Shown: positions 32,982 to 42,138 of the stretch, one piece after another
Layout of the letters: every line of letters starts with the position of its first letter
Position numbering within the stretch: position 1 is the stretch's first letter
NCBI GenBank assembly: GCA_963621975.1
Contig: CAVFGI010000006.1
Coordinates: forward strand, 1 to 64,000
Origin: UBA9732 sp963621975
GTDB taxonomy: Bacteria > Spirochaetota > Spirochaetia > Sphaerochaetales > Sphaerochaetaceae
Length of the DNA: 64,000 bases
Reading direction: 5' to 3'
Notes under the pieces: generated by a model
What the model saw: only the letters and a program-made list of their open reading frames with translations
Told to the model about the DNA's origin: nothing
The model's database searches: none
Position numbers and translations under genes: made by a program

Positions 32982-34070
32982 ATGCCATTTAAATTTCATG
33001 CTAGTTTTTATGCCAGTGCAACAGCTAGTGGGCAGAGCGTAGAGCAACCGGCACAAACAGTACAAATAGAACAGGCCAAAAAACAACATCTTATTAGCGT
33101 AAATGACCTTCATACCTCCTTTTTTACGGATTCAGGTGAGGTTCATGCTGTCAACGGAATTTCCTTCAATCTAGACGAAGGCGAGATTTTGGGAATAGTG
33201 GGTGAGTCTGGTTCCGGTAAAAGTGTTACTGCCTACTCAATTATGCAAATTCTTGCTGACACAGGAAAAATAACAGGTGGTAGTATTCTGTACAAAGGCG
33301 AAGATATTACAAAATGGAATGAAAGAAAGCTCTGTCACTTCCGTGGCAAGTGTTGCTCAATTATCTTTCAGGATCCAATGACCAGTTTAAACCCTGTCTT
33401 TACAATAGGAAACCAACTTAAAGAGGCCATAAGTCTTCATACCAATAAAAAAGGCAAGGAGGCCTCTGCACGGGCCATAGAATTACTACAATTAGTAGGT
33501 ATTAATGAACCAGAAAGACGTTTGCGCCAATATCCGCATGAGCTTTCTGGGGGAATGCGTCAGAGAGTCATGATTGCAATGGCCTTAGCCTGTGAGCCCG
33601 ATCTCCTTATAGCAGATGAACCTACAACTGCACTAGATGTGACAATTCAAGCTCAAATACTTGAGTTGATTCAAGATCTCCAGAAGAAACTTGGAATGGC
33701 AGTTATTCTTGTTACCCATGACCTTGGCGTTATTGCAGAACTATGTGACAACATCATTGTTATGTATGGTGGCCGAGTTTGCGAACGAGGAACAGGACGA
33801 GAGATTTTCTACAATCCAAAGCATGAATACACAAAGGGATTATTACGCTCAATTCCAAATGTAAATAACATGAAAGAACGTCTTGTTCCAATCCCTGGAA
33901 CCCCAATCAACATTCTCAATTTGCCAAAAGGCTGCTCTTTCTGTGCTCGATGCGAGCAGTGCATGAAGATTTGTCTTAATCAAATGCCAGAGGAAATTTG
34001 GATTAATGAAAACCACAAAGCTTCTTGTTGGTTGAATATAAAAGAAATGATTGAAGGAGGTGCTGTATGA
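32982..34070 (+). CDS. oppD: Oligopeptide ABC transporter ATPase OppD
   Basis: 362 residues. A Gln/Ala/Ser-rich N-terminal extension of about 35 residues precedes the ATPase core. Walker A GESGSGKSV, signature LSGGMRQR, Walker B LLIADEPTTALD. The C-terminal region has a cysteine motif (GCSFCARCEQCMKIC) of the oligopeptide ATPase C-terminal domain, which in relatives binds an Fe-S cluster. Preceded by AGGAGGAG; overlaps oppF by 4 bp. Confidence 0.95.
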   Translation: MPFKFHASFYASATASGQSVEQPAQTVQIEQAKKQHLISVNDLHTSFFTDSGEVHAVNGISFNLDEGEILGIVGESGSGKSVTAYSIMQILADTGKITGGSILYKGEDITKWNERKLCHFRGKCCSIIFQDPMTSLNPVFTIGNQLKEAISLHTNKKGKEASARAIELLQLVGINEPERRLRQYPHELSGGMRQRVMIAMALACEPDLLIADEPTTALDVTIQAQILELIQDLQKKLGMAVILVTHDLGVIAELCDNIIVMYGGRVCERGTGREIFYNPKHEYTKGLLRSIPNVNNMKERLVPIPGTPINILNLPKGCSFCARCEQCMKICLNQMPEEIWINENHKASCWLNIKEMIEGGAV

Positions 34071-35059
34071 GCGACCTAGCAGATAAAGCAAAAGACAAGA
34101 AAAACGTCCCATTGGTTGAAGTAAAGCATCTCAAACAATACTTTGAAGTTCATACGGGTCTTTTTAGTAAACAATATCTTAAAGCTGTGGATGATGTCTC
34201 ATTTTCCATAGATAATGGCGAAACTTTAGGTCTTGTTGGCGAATCAGGCTGTGGAAAAACAACAGTAGGTCGTTCTTTGCTTCATCTTTATGAGCCAACT
34301 GCCGGTGAAATTCTCTTCAATGGAGAGCTAGTAACTAAGAAGAATTTGCCTCAAATGAGGAAGAATATGCAAATGGTATTCCAAGATCCATACTCTTCTT
34401 TGGATCCTAGAATGACAGTTGAAGATATCATTGGTGAACCTCTTGATGTTCATGGACTTTACTCCAATAAAGCAGAAAGACGTGAGAAGATTTTACAATT
34501 GATGGATTATGTAGGTCTTAATGCGGAGCACGCAAGACGATACGCTCACGAGTTTTCTGGAGGTCAACGCCAGAGAATTGGAATTGCACGTGCTTTGGCA
34601 GTTAACCCAAAGTTTATTGTATGTGATGAGCCTGTCTCTGCTTTGGATGTCTCTATTCAAGCCCAAGTGGTCAACATGTTTGAAGACCTTCAAGCTAAAC
34701 TTGGTGTTGCTTATCTCTTCATTGCCCACGATCTCTTGGTTGTTCACCATATCTCTAAACGCATTGCTGTCATGTACTTAGGCAAGATAGTTGAAATTGC
34801 AGATGCCGATGAAATTAACAACCATCCGCTACATCCGTACACGCAATCATTAATCTCTGCCGTACCTATTCCGGATCCCGATATTGCTCGAAGCCGTCAA
34901 CGTATTGTTCTTGATGGAGATGTCCCAAGTCCACTTAACATGCCACAGGGATGTCCTTTTAGAACGAGATGTAGGTACGCATGTGATAAATGCGCCCAAA
35001 GTATGCCTGAACTAACAGACCGAGCCCCGGGACATCAGGTTGCTTGTCATGTAATGTAA
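34067..35059 (+). CDS. oppF: Oligopeptide ABC transporter ATPase OppF
   Basis: 330 residues. Walker A GESGCGKTT, signature FSGGQRQR, Walker B FIVCDEPVSALD, and the C-terminal cysteine cluster CPFRTRCRYACDKC. It forms the ATPase heterodimer with OppD. The ATG overlaps the oppD stop (ATGA), preceded by GGAGG. The binding-protein gene follows after a 190-bp regulatory gap. Confidence 0.95.
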   Translation: MSDLADKAKDKKNVPLVEVKHLKQYFEVHTGLFSKQYLKAVDDVSFSIDNGETLGLVGESGCGKTTVGRSLLHLYEPTAGEILFNGELVTKKNLPQMRKNMQMVFQDPYSSLDPRMTVEDIIGEPLDVHGLYSNKAERREKILQLMDYVGLNAEHARRYAHEFSGGQRQRIGIARALAVNPKFIVCDEPVSALDVSIQAQVVNMFEDLQAKLGVAYLFIAHDLLVVHHISKRIAVMYLGKIVEIADADEINNHPLHPYTQSLISAVPIPDPDIARSRQRIVLDGDVPSPLNMPQGCPFRTRCRYACDKCAQSMPELTDRAPGHQVACHVM

Positions 35060-35128
35060 TCATGTAATGTAAAGAGATTTCGCATAAACCTCTAAAAACA
35101 CGAATAAAAACGAATAAAAAATTTTTGT

Positions 35129-35228
35129 TATAATATGCACTAATTTTGAATATAAACAGAATATTTTTGCAAAAAAATACAAAAAACTATTGCGTTTTTT
35201 TTGCGAAAACTATAAACCTATCGCAAAA
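35129..35228 (+). promoter_or_regulatory. -10 element and hairpin ahead of oppA
   Basis: A consensus TATAAT lies at 35129-35134 in an AT-rich stretch without an obvious -35. Further on, TTTTGCGA (35199-35206) and TCGCAAAA (35221-35228) form an 8-bp stem with a 14-nt loop, 21 bp before the oppA start. The stem could stabilise a separate, abundant oppA mRNA, as is common for binding-protein genes. Confidence 0.45.
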
Positions 35229-35249
35229 TTAATTTTAAGGAGAAACACA

Positions 35250-36995
35250 ATGAAAAAAGCTCTATCTATTTTTTTAGTAATGATCGTGATTTGCTCCTAT
35301 GCTTTCTGTAGCGGTGCTACAGAAGGACAAACAGCAACATCATCATCAACTTCAACATTGGTTATAGATCCTGAAGAGCATGTTGGAGCAGACTACGTAG
35401 ACCCACTTACAGAGTGGAGCACCTATGACGACCTCATTGCAGCAATTAAGTCTGAAACAGACGCTGCTAAGAGAGCTGAGATGATGCATGAAGCTGAAGA
35501 CATTCTCATGTCTACATACTGCGTCATTCCTCTTTATTATTACAATGATGTTTATATGCTCAAGAGCTATGTCTCTGGCGTTTACAGCAATCCATTTGCA
35601 ACAAAGTTCTTCCAGTACACAAAACTAGCAAACGGTTCTGACACACTTCGTGTATGTCTTGCTTCAGAGCCAGATTATCTTGACCCAGCACTAAACAGCA
35701 CAGTTGATGGTGCATGTCTTGCAGCAGCCTCTTTCTCTGGTCTTTATACTTATGATTCAACAGGAAAGACAGCTCCAGCTTGTGCAACAGGTTATACAGT
35801 TTCTGCCGATGGCCTTGTTTACACAGTAACTCTTAAGAGTGGTCTTAAGTGGTCAGACGGCTCAGATCTCACAGCATCTGATTTTGTCTACTCTTGGAAG
35901 CGTGCTTCTTCAGCAGAAACTGGTGCTGACTATGCTTATATGTTCAGTGGTTTTGATGGCTATGATACAGAAGAGGGTGTTAATGTTGTTGCAGTTGACG
36001 ATGTTACATTGGTCTTCACACTTTCTGCCCCATGTGCATACATGGAAGACCTTATGGCATTCCCAACATTCTTCCCAGTCAAGCAGTCTGCAGTTGAGTC
36101 TTATTCAGATTGGAAGACAAGTCCGGGCGGATGGTGTCAGGAAGCTGGATTTGTATCAAACGGACCATTTGTTTGCACAGGTTGGAACCACGATGTTTCT
36201 ATGACATACGAGAAGAACCCTTATTGGTATGATGCAGATAGCGTAACAATCAGCAAGATTGAATTTATGCTTTCAGCTGATGATAACGCCATTTATGCTG
36301 CATACAATGCAGGAGACCTTGATCTTGCAGACTCTGTTCCAACAGATGCAATTGCTGATCTTCTTGCTTCTGGAAATTCAGAGTTCCACATTGTTGATGA
36401 ACTTGGAACTTACTATGTAGCATTCAACTGCAAGAGTTCACTCTTTGAGGGAATGACAGCAGCCCAGGCCGCATGCGTAAGAGAGGCATTCTCCATTCTT
36501 ATAGACCGTGACTACATTTGTGAGACAATTGGTCAGACTGGACAGGTTGCAGCTAACTCCTTCATTCCTCTTGGAATGGCAGATGGTAACGGAGGTATCT
36601 TCAAGGCAAGTGCAGAAGATGGTTACTTTGATGCTTATGGAATTAACAATGACCCAGCCGGTACAACGGCTAAGGCTATTGCTCTACTTGAAGCAGCTGG
36701 TTACAAGTTTGTTGATGGTAAGCTTTCTTCTGAGACTCCAATTAGCCTCACATACCTTACAAACCCAACATCTGGACACGTTGCAGTTGCAGAATCAATT
36801 CAGCAGGACCTTGCAGCAGTTGGCATAGATCTTAAGATTCAGCAGCAAGACTGGAACGTCTTCCTCCAGGAAAGAAAGAATGGTAACTTTGACTTTGCTC
36901 GTGAAGGTTGGATTGCAGACTTCAACGACCCAATCAACATGCTTGAGATGTGGATTACTGCTTCTGGAAACAACGACTGCCAGTTTGGTAGATAA
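35250..36995 (+). CDS. oppA: Oligopeptide-binding protein OppA, apparently circularly permuted
   Basis: 581 residues from ATG 35250 (AAGGAG upstream); signal peptide about 1-20, possibly a lipoprotein (Cys20). Residues about 55-124 (YDDLIAAIKSETDAAKRAEM, IPLYYYNDVYMLKSYVSGVY, FATKFFQY) match the segment that normally ends SBP-5 proteins. The normal mature N-terminus (TLRVCLASEPDYLDPALNS) starts only near residue 132. The protein then runs through the canonical body to INMLEMWITASGNNDCQFGR and stops, exactly where the relocated segment should begin. Nothing homologous follows the stop. A tandem-duplication origin or an assembly error is possible. Confidence 0.9.
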   Translation: MKKALSIFLVMIVICSYAFCSGATEGQTATSSSTSTLVIDPEEHVGADYVDPLTEWSTYDDLIAAIKSETDAAKRAEMMHEAEDILMSTYCVIPLYYYNDVYMLKSYVSGVYSNPFATKFFQYTKLANGSDTLRVCLASEPDYLDPALNSTVDGACLAAASFSGLYTYDSTGKTAPACATGYTVSADGLVYTVTLKSGLKWSDGSDLTASDFVYSWKRASSAETGADYAYMFSGFDGYDTEEGVNVVAVDDVTLVFTLSAPCAYMEDLMAFPTFFPVKQSAVESYSDWKTSPGGWCQEAGFVSNGPFVCTGWNHDVSMTYEKNPYWYDADSVTISKIEFMLSADDNAIYAAYNAGDLDLADSVPTDAIADLLASGNSEFHIVDELGTYYVAFNCKSSLFEGMTAAQAACVREAFSILIDRDYICETIGQTGQVAANSFIPLGMADGNGGIFKASAEDGYFDAYGINNDPAGTTAKAIALLEAAGYKFVDGKLSSETPISLTYLTNPTSGHVAVAESIQQDLAAVGIDLKIQQQDWNVFLQERKNGNFDFAREGWIADFNDPINMLEMWITASGNNDCQFGR

Positions 36996-37017
36996 ATAAT
37001 TTTGCCATTATTAAATA

Positions 37018-37060
37018 GGCTCGCAACTTAGTATTAACTTTTGTTGCGGGTCTTTTTTTT
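37018..37060 (+). terminator. Intrinsic terminator after oppA
   Basis: GGCTCGCAAC (37018-37027) pairs with GTTGCGGGTC (37043-37052), ten pairs including two G-U, followed by eight T residues. It ends the opp operon 23 bp after the oppA stop. Confidence 0.9.
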
Positions 37061-37093
37061 GTGTGTTAGACTGTCAAGAGGAGGGTTAAGCCT

Positions 37094-37381
37094 ATGGCAA
37101 CCGGAAAAGATAAAGTTGAAGAAGTTGATGTAAAGAAAGAGCCAAAGGATGTTCATGAACTGCTTTGGGTTCAGGGAAAAGGCTGGGGAGTAAAGCGCCA
37201 GGGAAGTGAAAAAGTTATCAAGTATTTTAAGACTAAAATTGAAGCAACAGAGTATGTTGTGAAGGTTAGTGGCAACCAAGGAACAAGAGTTGTAATTCAC
37301 CTTAAGAATGGAAAATTCCAGAAATTTGACAATGCAATGAGAGCTCTCTCATATGCAAAAGACTCAAAGGAAGAAGAATAA
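37094..37381 (+). CDS. DUF2188 domain protein
   Basis: 95 residues. The core WGVKRQGSEKVIKYFKTKIE, then EYVVKVSGNQGTRVVIHLKN, is the DUF2188 pattern (two short repeats ending in a strand with a conserved glycine). N- and C-termini are charged and probably disordered. Function unknown; members are small cytoplasmic proteins. GAGG lies nine nt before the ATG. It follows the oppA terminator and precedes an independent promoter for the next ATPase gene. Confidence 0.8.
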   Translation: MATGKDKVEEVDVKKEPKDVHELLWVQGKGWGVKRQGSEKVIKYFKTKIEATEYVVKVSGNQGTRVVIHLKNGKFQKFDNAMRALSYAKDSKEEE

Positions 37382-37393
37382 AGAAAATTCTTG

Positions 37394-37422
37394 TTTACAG
37401 CAGGTGAATGCTGTTGTATGAT
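37394..37422 (+). promoter_or_regulatory. Promoter of the ugpC-type ATPase gene
   Basis: TTTACA (37394-37399), 17-bp spacer, TATGAT (37417-37422). It gives a leader of about 26 nt carrying GGAGG. Confidence 0.6.
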
Positions 37423-37454
37423 TTCACAGATAAGATAAAACCTTGGAGGTTTCA

Positions 37455-38549
37455 ATGGCAGAAGTATTATTGAAAAACATCTGCAAGATCTACGATGGAG
37501 GCGTAAAGGCTGTCAATGATGTCAATATTGAGATCAAAGACAAAGAGTTTGTCGTACTCGTTGGCCCTTCCGGCTGCGGTAAGTCAACTACACTTCGTAT
37601 GGTCGCTGGACTGGAAGACATTTCCAGTGGAGAACTTTACATTGATGGAAAGCTCGTAAATGATGTTCCACCAAAAGACAGAGACATAGCAATGGTCTTC
37701 CAGAACTATGCTTTGTACCCACACATGACCGTCTATGATAACATGGCATTTGGACTTAAGATCCGCAAGTTCCCTAAAGAGGAAATTGATGCTCGTGTTC
37801 GTGAGGCAGCAAAGATTCTTGACATTGAGGAATTGCTTGATAGAAAACCAAAAGCACTTTCTGGTGGACAGAGACAGCGTGTTGCAGTAGGACGTGCAAT
37901 TGTTAGAAAGCCAAAAGTCTTCCTATTTGACGAACCACTTTCAAACCTTGATGCTAAACTTCGTGTTCAGATGAGAGCAGAGATTTCTGGTTTGCATAAC
38001 AGACTTCAGGCAACAATGATTTATGTCACACATGACCAGGTTGAAGCCTTAACCATGGCAGATAAGATTGTTGTTATGAAGCTTGGCGTTATTCAGCAGA
38101 TTGGTGGACCACTTGAGTTGTATAATAATCCAGATAACAAGTTTGTTGCTGGTTTTATTGGATCTCCACCAATGAATTTCATGGTTTGTGATGTTGAAGT
38201 ACAGGGAGACGATGTCTTTGTAAATGAAGGTGATTTCCGTCTCAAAGTTACTCCTGCTCAGGCAAAGCTCCTAAAGGCTTATGCTGGCAAGAAGGTTACA
38301 TTTGGAATCAGACCTGAGGATGTTTCACATTCAGAAAATGCTGTACCAGATGCAACAATTAACGGAACAGTTTCTGTTGTAGAACCTCTTGGTTCAGAAA
38401 CTCACGTTTTTGTTTCAACTTCTAAGAACCAGATTACAGGAAAAATTGAGCCTTCTGTAATTGTTAAGGTTGACGAGAAGATTTCTCTTGTTCCAAACAT
38501 GGAAAAGGCAAAATTCTTTGATATTGATACAGAACTAGCTATTCGCTAA
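37455..38549 (+). CDS. Sugar/glycerol-phosphate ABC transporter ATPase (UgpC/MalK/MsmK family)
   Basis: 364 residues from ATG 37455; the in-frame TTG at 37443 overlaps the ribosome site GGAGG and is rejected. Walker A GPSGCGKSTTLR, signature LSGGQRQR, Walker B VFLFDEPLSNLDAKLR (family hallmark), then a TOBE-type regulatory domain (about 235-364). No permease or binding-protein gene is adjacent and a terminator follows directly. It is probably a shared ATPase serving several sugar importers encoded elsewhere, as MsmK does in streptococci. Confidence 0.92.
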   Translation: MAEVLLKNICKIYDGGVKAVNDVNIEIKDKEFVVLVGPSGCGKSTTLRMVAGLEDISSGELYIDGKLVNDVPPKDRDIAMVFQNYALYPHMTVYDNMAFGLKIRKFPKEEIDARVREAAKILDIEELLDRKPKALSGGQRQRVAVGRAIVRKPKVFLFDEPLSNLDAKLRVQMRAEISGLHNRLQATMIYVTHDQVEALTMADKIVVMKLGVIQQIGGPLELYNNPDNKFVAGFIGSPPMNFMVCDVEVQGDDVFVNEGDFRLKVTPAQAKLLKAYAGKKVTFGIRPEDVSHSENAVPDATINGTVSVVEPLGSETHVFVSTSKNQITGKIEPSVIVKVDEKISLVPNMEKAKFFDIDTELAIR

Positions 38550-38573
38550 AAGAAGGAACATAAAAAGGGGTAT

Positions 38574-38604
38574 GGGGCTGTAGCTTATGTTACAGCCCCA
38601 TTTT
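38574..38604 (+). terminator. Intrinsic terminator after the ugpC-type gene
   Basis: GGGGCTGTA (38574-38582) and TACAGCCCC (38591-38599) form a perfect 9-bp stem with an 8-nt loop, followed by ATTTT. Confidence 0.85.
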
Positions 38605-38639
38605 AATATGACGGGCATGTATAAAGCTATGGGAAAACT

Positions 38640-38669
38640 CTTGTTTATAAAACAAGAAATCACGATAAT
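38640..38669 (+). promoter_or_regulatory. Promoter/operator of the MFS gene; predicts a leaderless mRNA
   Basis: TTGTTT (38641-38646), 17-bp spacer, GATAAT (38664-38669). A perfect palindrome CTTGTTT-ATA-AAACAAG (38640-38656) covers the -35. The expected start point, about seven bases after the -10, coincides with the ATG at 38676, and no ribosome site precedes that ATG. Confidence 0.5.
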
Positions 38670-38675
38670 TAGCCC

Positions 38676-39866
38676 ATGATGTTCCGTCTGATTTTGTTAA
38701 ATTTCTTTTTACAATCTTCCGTTGGTGCTATTGATCCATACACTCAATTGTTTTTAAGAAATAAAGGATATTCTTATTCTCTCGTAGGAATCATTTACGC
38801 CGTTGGCCAGGTTGCCTCTATTTTCTTCCCAATACTTTTTTGCATGATTGCAGACAAGACAAAGAAAACTAAGACGTTGTTCTTTTTTATGGTGTTTGGT
38901 TCTTTGGGTTTTATTGTTGCTGCACTGAATAATAGCCTATTTTTAACGTTTGTCAGTTTTTTTATAGCTTCAGCATGTTTTTGGACCCTCAATCCAATGA
39001 ATGATGGCTATCAAAATAGAGTTCTAAATGGAGATTCGTCTAAATATGGAATAGCTCGAGCAATGGGAACTTTTGGCTTTGTTGTAAGTTTAGTTTTCTT
39101 TGGGCTTACGGGGTTTCCGGATGAAACTAATAATAAATCAATATCACTTGTTATTGGGATTGCTCTTTTGCTGTTTTTTATTTCTGCAATTCTTGCGCCA
39201 CAAGAAAAAAAACAAAGTAAAATACCCATAACAGAAAAAAGTAATAGAAAAGGATTTTCCTTTAGCTGGTTCAATCACAAGTTCTATATTCTCATGGGAA
39301 TTGTATTCGTATCAAGAATTTCCGAATCTGTTATAGACAAAATGCTTTCTTCTTATTTTATTGAATGTCTAAATCTTGGTAACAAATTCTCATTGTTAGT
39401 TGCACTTGGAGCAGCTTCAGAATTTGTAATGCTAATTGTTGGGGGAAGACTTCTTCAAAAAAGAAAGGTAGAACCCTACATCTTGATGACTCTTTCATCG
39501 TTGGCCTTAACAGCAAGACTTCTTATTTATAGGTTCTTTCCAACCACTCTTGCATGTTTTTTTGCCGCTCTTCTTCATTCTTTTAATTTTGGAGCTCTGC
39601 ATCTTGGTGTTACAAAATTCATGGCCCAAAATGTCAATAAAGACCATTATTCTGTAGCAATGAGCCTATATTGGGCTATTGCTACTAACTTACCAGAAAT
39701 GTTAGGAACTTTGGCTGGAGGTTTTGTAATAGACGTTTTTGGTTATTCAACTCTGTTCTCCTCTTATTCTATATTCCCAGCTATTGCTTTTGTTCTTTTT
39801 TTGGGGTTTAAAAAGAAATTAACTAGCAATGATACTTCAAGTAAACTTCCAATAGGTGCAAAATGA
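38676..39866 (+). CDS. MFS transporter (MFS_1-like, LacY/NupG-type)
   Basis: 396 residues with about twelve membrane helices and a central charged loop (PQEKKQSKIPITEKSNRKG). The N-terminal pattern FFLQSSVGAIDPYTQLFLRN, then KGYSYSLVGIIYAVGQ, is typical of the MFS_1_like group. Substrate unknown; these often carry sugars or nucleosides. No Shine-Dalgarno is visible before the ATG. Overlaps the ZIP transporter gene by 4 bp. Confidence 0.85.
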   Translation: MMFRLILLNFFLQSSVGAIDPYTQLFLRNKGYSYSLVGIIYAVGQVASIFFPILFCMIADKTKKTKTLFFFMVFGSLGFIVAALNNSLFLTFVSFFIASACFWTLNPMNDGYQNRVLNGDSSKYGIARAMGTFGFVVSLVFFGLTGFPDETNNKSISLVIGIALLLFFISAILAPQEKKQSKIPITEKSNRKGFSFSWFNHKFYILMGIVFVSRISESVIDKMLSSYFIECLNLGNKFSLLVALGAASEFVMLIVGGRLLQKRKVEPYILMTLSSLALTARLLIYRFFPTTLACFFAALLHSFNFGALHLGVTKFMAQNVNKDHYSVAMSLYWAIATNLPEMLGTLAGGFVIDVFGYSTLFSSYSIFPAIAFVLFLGFKKKLTSNDTSSKLPIGAK

Positions 39867-40615
39867 CAGCTTTTTTAGTAACTCTTGTAGCAGGACTTTC
39901 TACTACTCTTGGTGCTGTTTTAGCAAGTAGGGTTAAAGGAAAAACATTCCAGTCTTTTTCTTTAGCATTCGCAGCAGGCATTATGTTGATGATTTCTCTA
40001 GGTGAGATGCTTCCCCATTCTTTTGAATCAATTGGAACACCTCTATCTTTGGTTCTTATGATAGCTGGAGCCTTTTTGTCTTTGGCTCTTGACTTACTTT
40101 TTCCTCATCATCATGAAGAGGAGGAAGAGCCCGGGCATTATATCAACGAGTGCGAGTGCTCTCATAGTAATACAATTTCACGTGGTATGGTCATTGCTTT
40201 GATTTTACATAACGTGATTGAAGGCATTGCAACTGGGGTTGCTGTGGAATCGGACTTGCGACTTGGACTCAGTATGGCTCTTGGTATTGCCATCCATAAC
40301 GTGCCAATTGGGGCCACCTTGTGCGTCTCTCTCATGTCGGCGGGAGAGAGCAAGAGCAAAGCAATCCTCAATGCAGTACTAGTTGGCCTTTCCCAGCCGC
40401 TTGGAGCTTTACTTGGGCTACTGGTCTTAACTGGAAATGCGGCTCAAACAGGGCTTAATGCCTGCATGGCCTTGGTTTCTGGCATATTGATTTTCATCTC
40501 TTTTGACGAGCTGTGGCCAGCTGCACGAAAGAGCGGATCTAGAAACATGACAATCATTGCACTTCTTCTAGGAATCTGCTTTATCCCGATATCCGAGCTA
40601 GTGTTACCTTTTTAA
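39863..40615 (+). CDS. ZIP-family divalent metal transporter (ZupT-like)
   Basis: 250 residues, eight membrane helices. The metal path motifs HNVIEGIATGV (helix IV) and HNVPIGATL (helix V) are intact. A His/Glu-rich cytoplasmic loop (HHHEEEEEPGH) follows helix III. Imports Zn2+ and possibly Fe2+ or Mn2+. Translationally coupled to the MFS gene. The 3' third is richer in G+C than its neighbours. Confidence 0.92.
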   Translation: MTAFLVTLVAGLSTTLGAVLASRVKGKTFQSFSLAFAAGIMLMISLGEMLPHSFESIGTPLSLVLMIAGAFLSLALDLLFPHHHEEEEEPGHYINECECSHSNTISRGMVIALILHNVIEGIATGVAVESDLRLGLSMALGIAIHNVPIGATLCVSLMSAGESKSKAILNAVLVGLSQPLGALLGLLVLTGNAAQTGLNACMALVSGILIFISFDELWPAARKSGSRNMTIIALLLGICFIPISELVLPF

Positions 40616-40630
40616 TATTTGATTGTTTTG

Positions 40631-40660
40631 TTTACAGATGTACGTTTGATGTGCGATAAT
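40631..40660 (+). promoter_or_regulatory. Promoter of the lipoprotein/barrel gene pair
   Basis: TTTACA (40631-40636), 18-bp spacer, GATAAT (40655-40660) with an extended -10 TGC immediately upstream. The leader is about 38 nt and contains AGGAGGAAGG. Confidence 0.6.
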
Positions 40661-40704
40661 TAACAGAAGGAAAAGTTCACTTTCTTTGTAATAGGAGGAA
40701 GGTA

Positions 40705-42123
40705 ATGAAGAAAAAAGTTTTATTAGGAGTTCTAGCTGTCTTTTTGATAGTTGCTTTGGTCTCCTGTGACGAAGCTAGCTGGGACAAAATTGGTGGACTC
40801 ATGGGTGACATGGGCAATAACGTCTATGGTATAAAGCCAAGCATGGAAGATGTTGCTGCTGTTACAAGTACAATTGATAACTCAGTAAAAACAGAAAAAA
40901 CTGAGGACGGTGATGATAAAATTTTTATTGATTTGGACGGCGCCAGTGAAATTATTCAAAAGCTTAGCGAGATTGGAACTTCTACTCAGAAGCTAAGTCA
41001 AGCAAAGGAAGATTTGAAGAAAGAGCTCAAAGTTGAAGGAAAGACCTCCACTGAAATTCAGACGGCCCTCCAAGAAAGCCTTGATAACGTCATTAATAAT
41101 AAACTACCAAGCACAGATTCTATTACTAATGAACAAGTTAAAAATGCTGTAGAGGATGTTAAGACAGCTTTAAATACAATCAAGGATAAAATTCCAGAAA
41201 ATCCAACTCAGGCAGACTTAGCAACAGTTGTTATTATCAATTCTCTTGCTACACAAGTTGCAGAACTAAAAGAAGTTGATGTCCATGATTCTGATGCCTT
41301 GATTCCTCTTGTAGATACAGCTCTTGCTGCTTTGGATGCCCTTAAGGTTACGACAGAGGTTTCTGATATTGATGTTCTTGGAGAGTTCAATATTACTTCT
41401 CTTCTCACATCATCCTCTGAGAGCGAAGAATCTAAGGATACATCTAAAGAAGACTACATGAAATATGTTGGTCAACTTGAACAGAGCATAGTTAAACTTG
41501 TTTCTCAGTTTGCAAAAAAGGATCCTAGTGGTGTTTATGAGTTTAATAAAGTCAAATACCAAAGATTCCTTCTTCAAATGTCAGCAATCAGAGCTTCTTA
41601 TGAAATTGCATCTTATGCTCTCATGCCCACAATTGGATCAGATTTCCTTTCAGGCGATAATTTAACTAAACTTGCAGGAGACGAGAAGGTAAATGTTTTT
41701 GAAGGACAGTTGGAAGAAATTAATTCTTTAAAGAATAAAGGTGATTTTGACTCAAATGACCTTGTGTTGTATGTTCTTTCTGTTGCAGCTACAGAGATGG
41801 ACAAGAGGGCAAAAGATTTCTTGAATACTGACAATGCTGAAGCCATATTTGAAAAGTTCCTCGAGGATAATGCAGAAAACTTAAAGAAGTCTCCAATTGA
41901 AAATCTAGATTGTAGCGCTTTTGTGAATGCTTATAACGGTAAAGAAGAGATTGATGTTGATCTTGACAGTACATTGTCAGATGTTTGTGCTCTTGCCAGA
42001 ACAGCCTTTGTAGTTTCTCTTGAATCTGGACTTGATAATTTAATTTCAATGTTCGCAGGTGAGAATGCAACGCTTGAAGAGATTGTTTCAGAGCAAATTC
42101 AGAAACTTGTTCACTTACTATAG
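40705..42123 (+). CDS. Hypothetical lipoprotein
   Basis: 472 residues. Signal peptide with lipobox LVSC21; the mature protein starts CDEASWDKIGGLMGD. The remainder is mostly helical, acidic and Lys/Glu/Asp-rich with no recognised domain. It is co-transcribed with a barrel-like outer-membrane protein 15 bp downstream, so the two may act together at the cell envelope. AGGAGGAAGG precedes the ATG. Function unknown. Confidence 0.8.
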   Translation: MKKKVLLGVLAVFLIVALVSCDEASWDKIGGLMGDMGNNVYGIKPSMEDVAAVTSTIDNSVKTEKTEDGDDKIFIDLDGASEIIQKLSEIGTSTQKLSQAKEDLKKELKVEGKTSTEIQTALQESLDNVINNKLPSTDSITNEQVKNAVEDVKTALNTIKDKIPENPTQADLATVVIINSLATQVAELKEVDVHDSDALIPLVDTALAALDALKVTTEVSDIDVLGEFNITSLLTSSSESEESKDTSKEDYMKYVGQLEQSIVKLVSQFAKKDPSGVYEFNKVKYQRFLLQMSAIRASYEIASYALMPTIGSDFLSGDNLTKLAGDEKVNVFEGQLEEINSLKNKGDFDSNDLVLYVLSVAATEMDKRAKDFLNTDNAEAIFEKFLEDNAENLKKSPIENLDCSAFVNAYNGKEEIDVDLDSTLSDVCALARTAFVVSLESGLDNLISMFAGENATLEEIVSEQIQKLVHLL

Positions 42124-42138
42124 AGGAGGAAAAGACCA

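Noticed and set aside
35250..36995. Simple truncation or frameshift of OppA
   Set aside because: The missing C-terminal segment is found intact at the N-terminus, in frame, and nothing homologous follows the stop.
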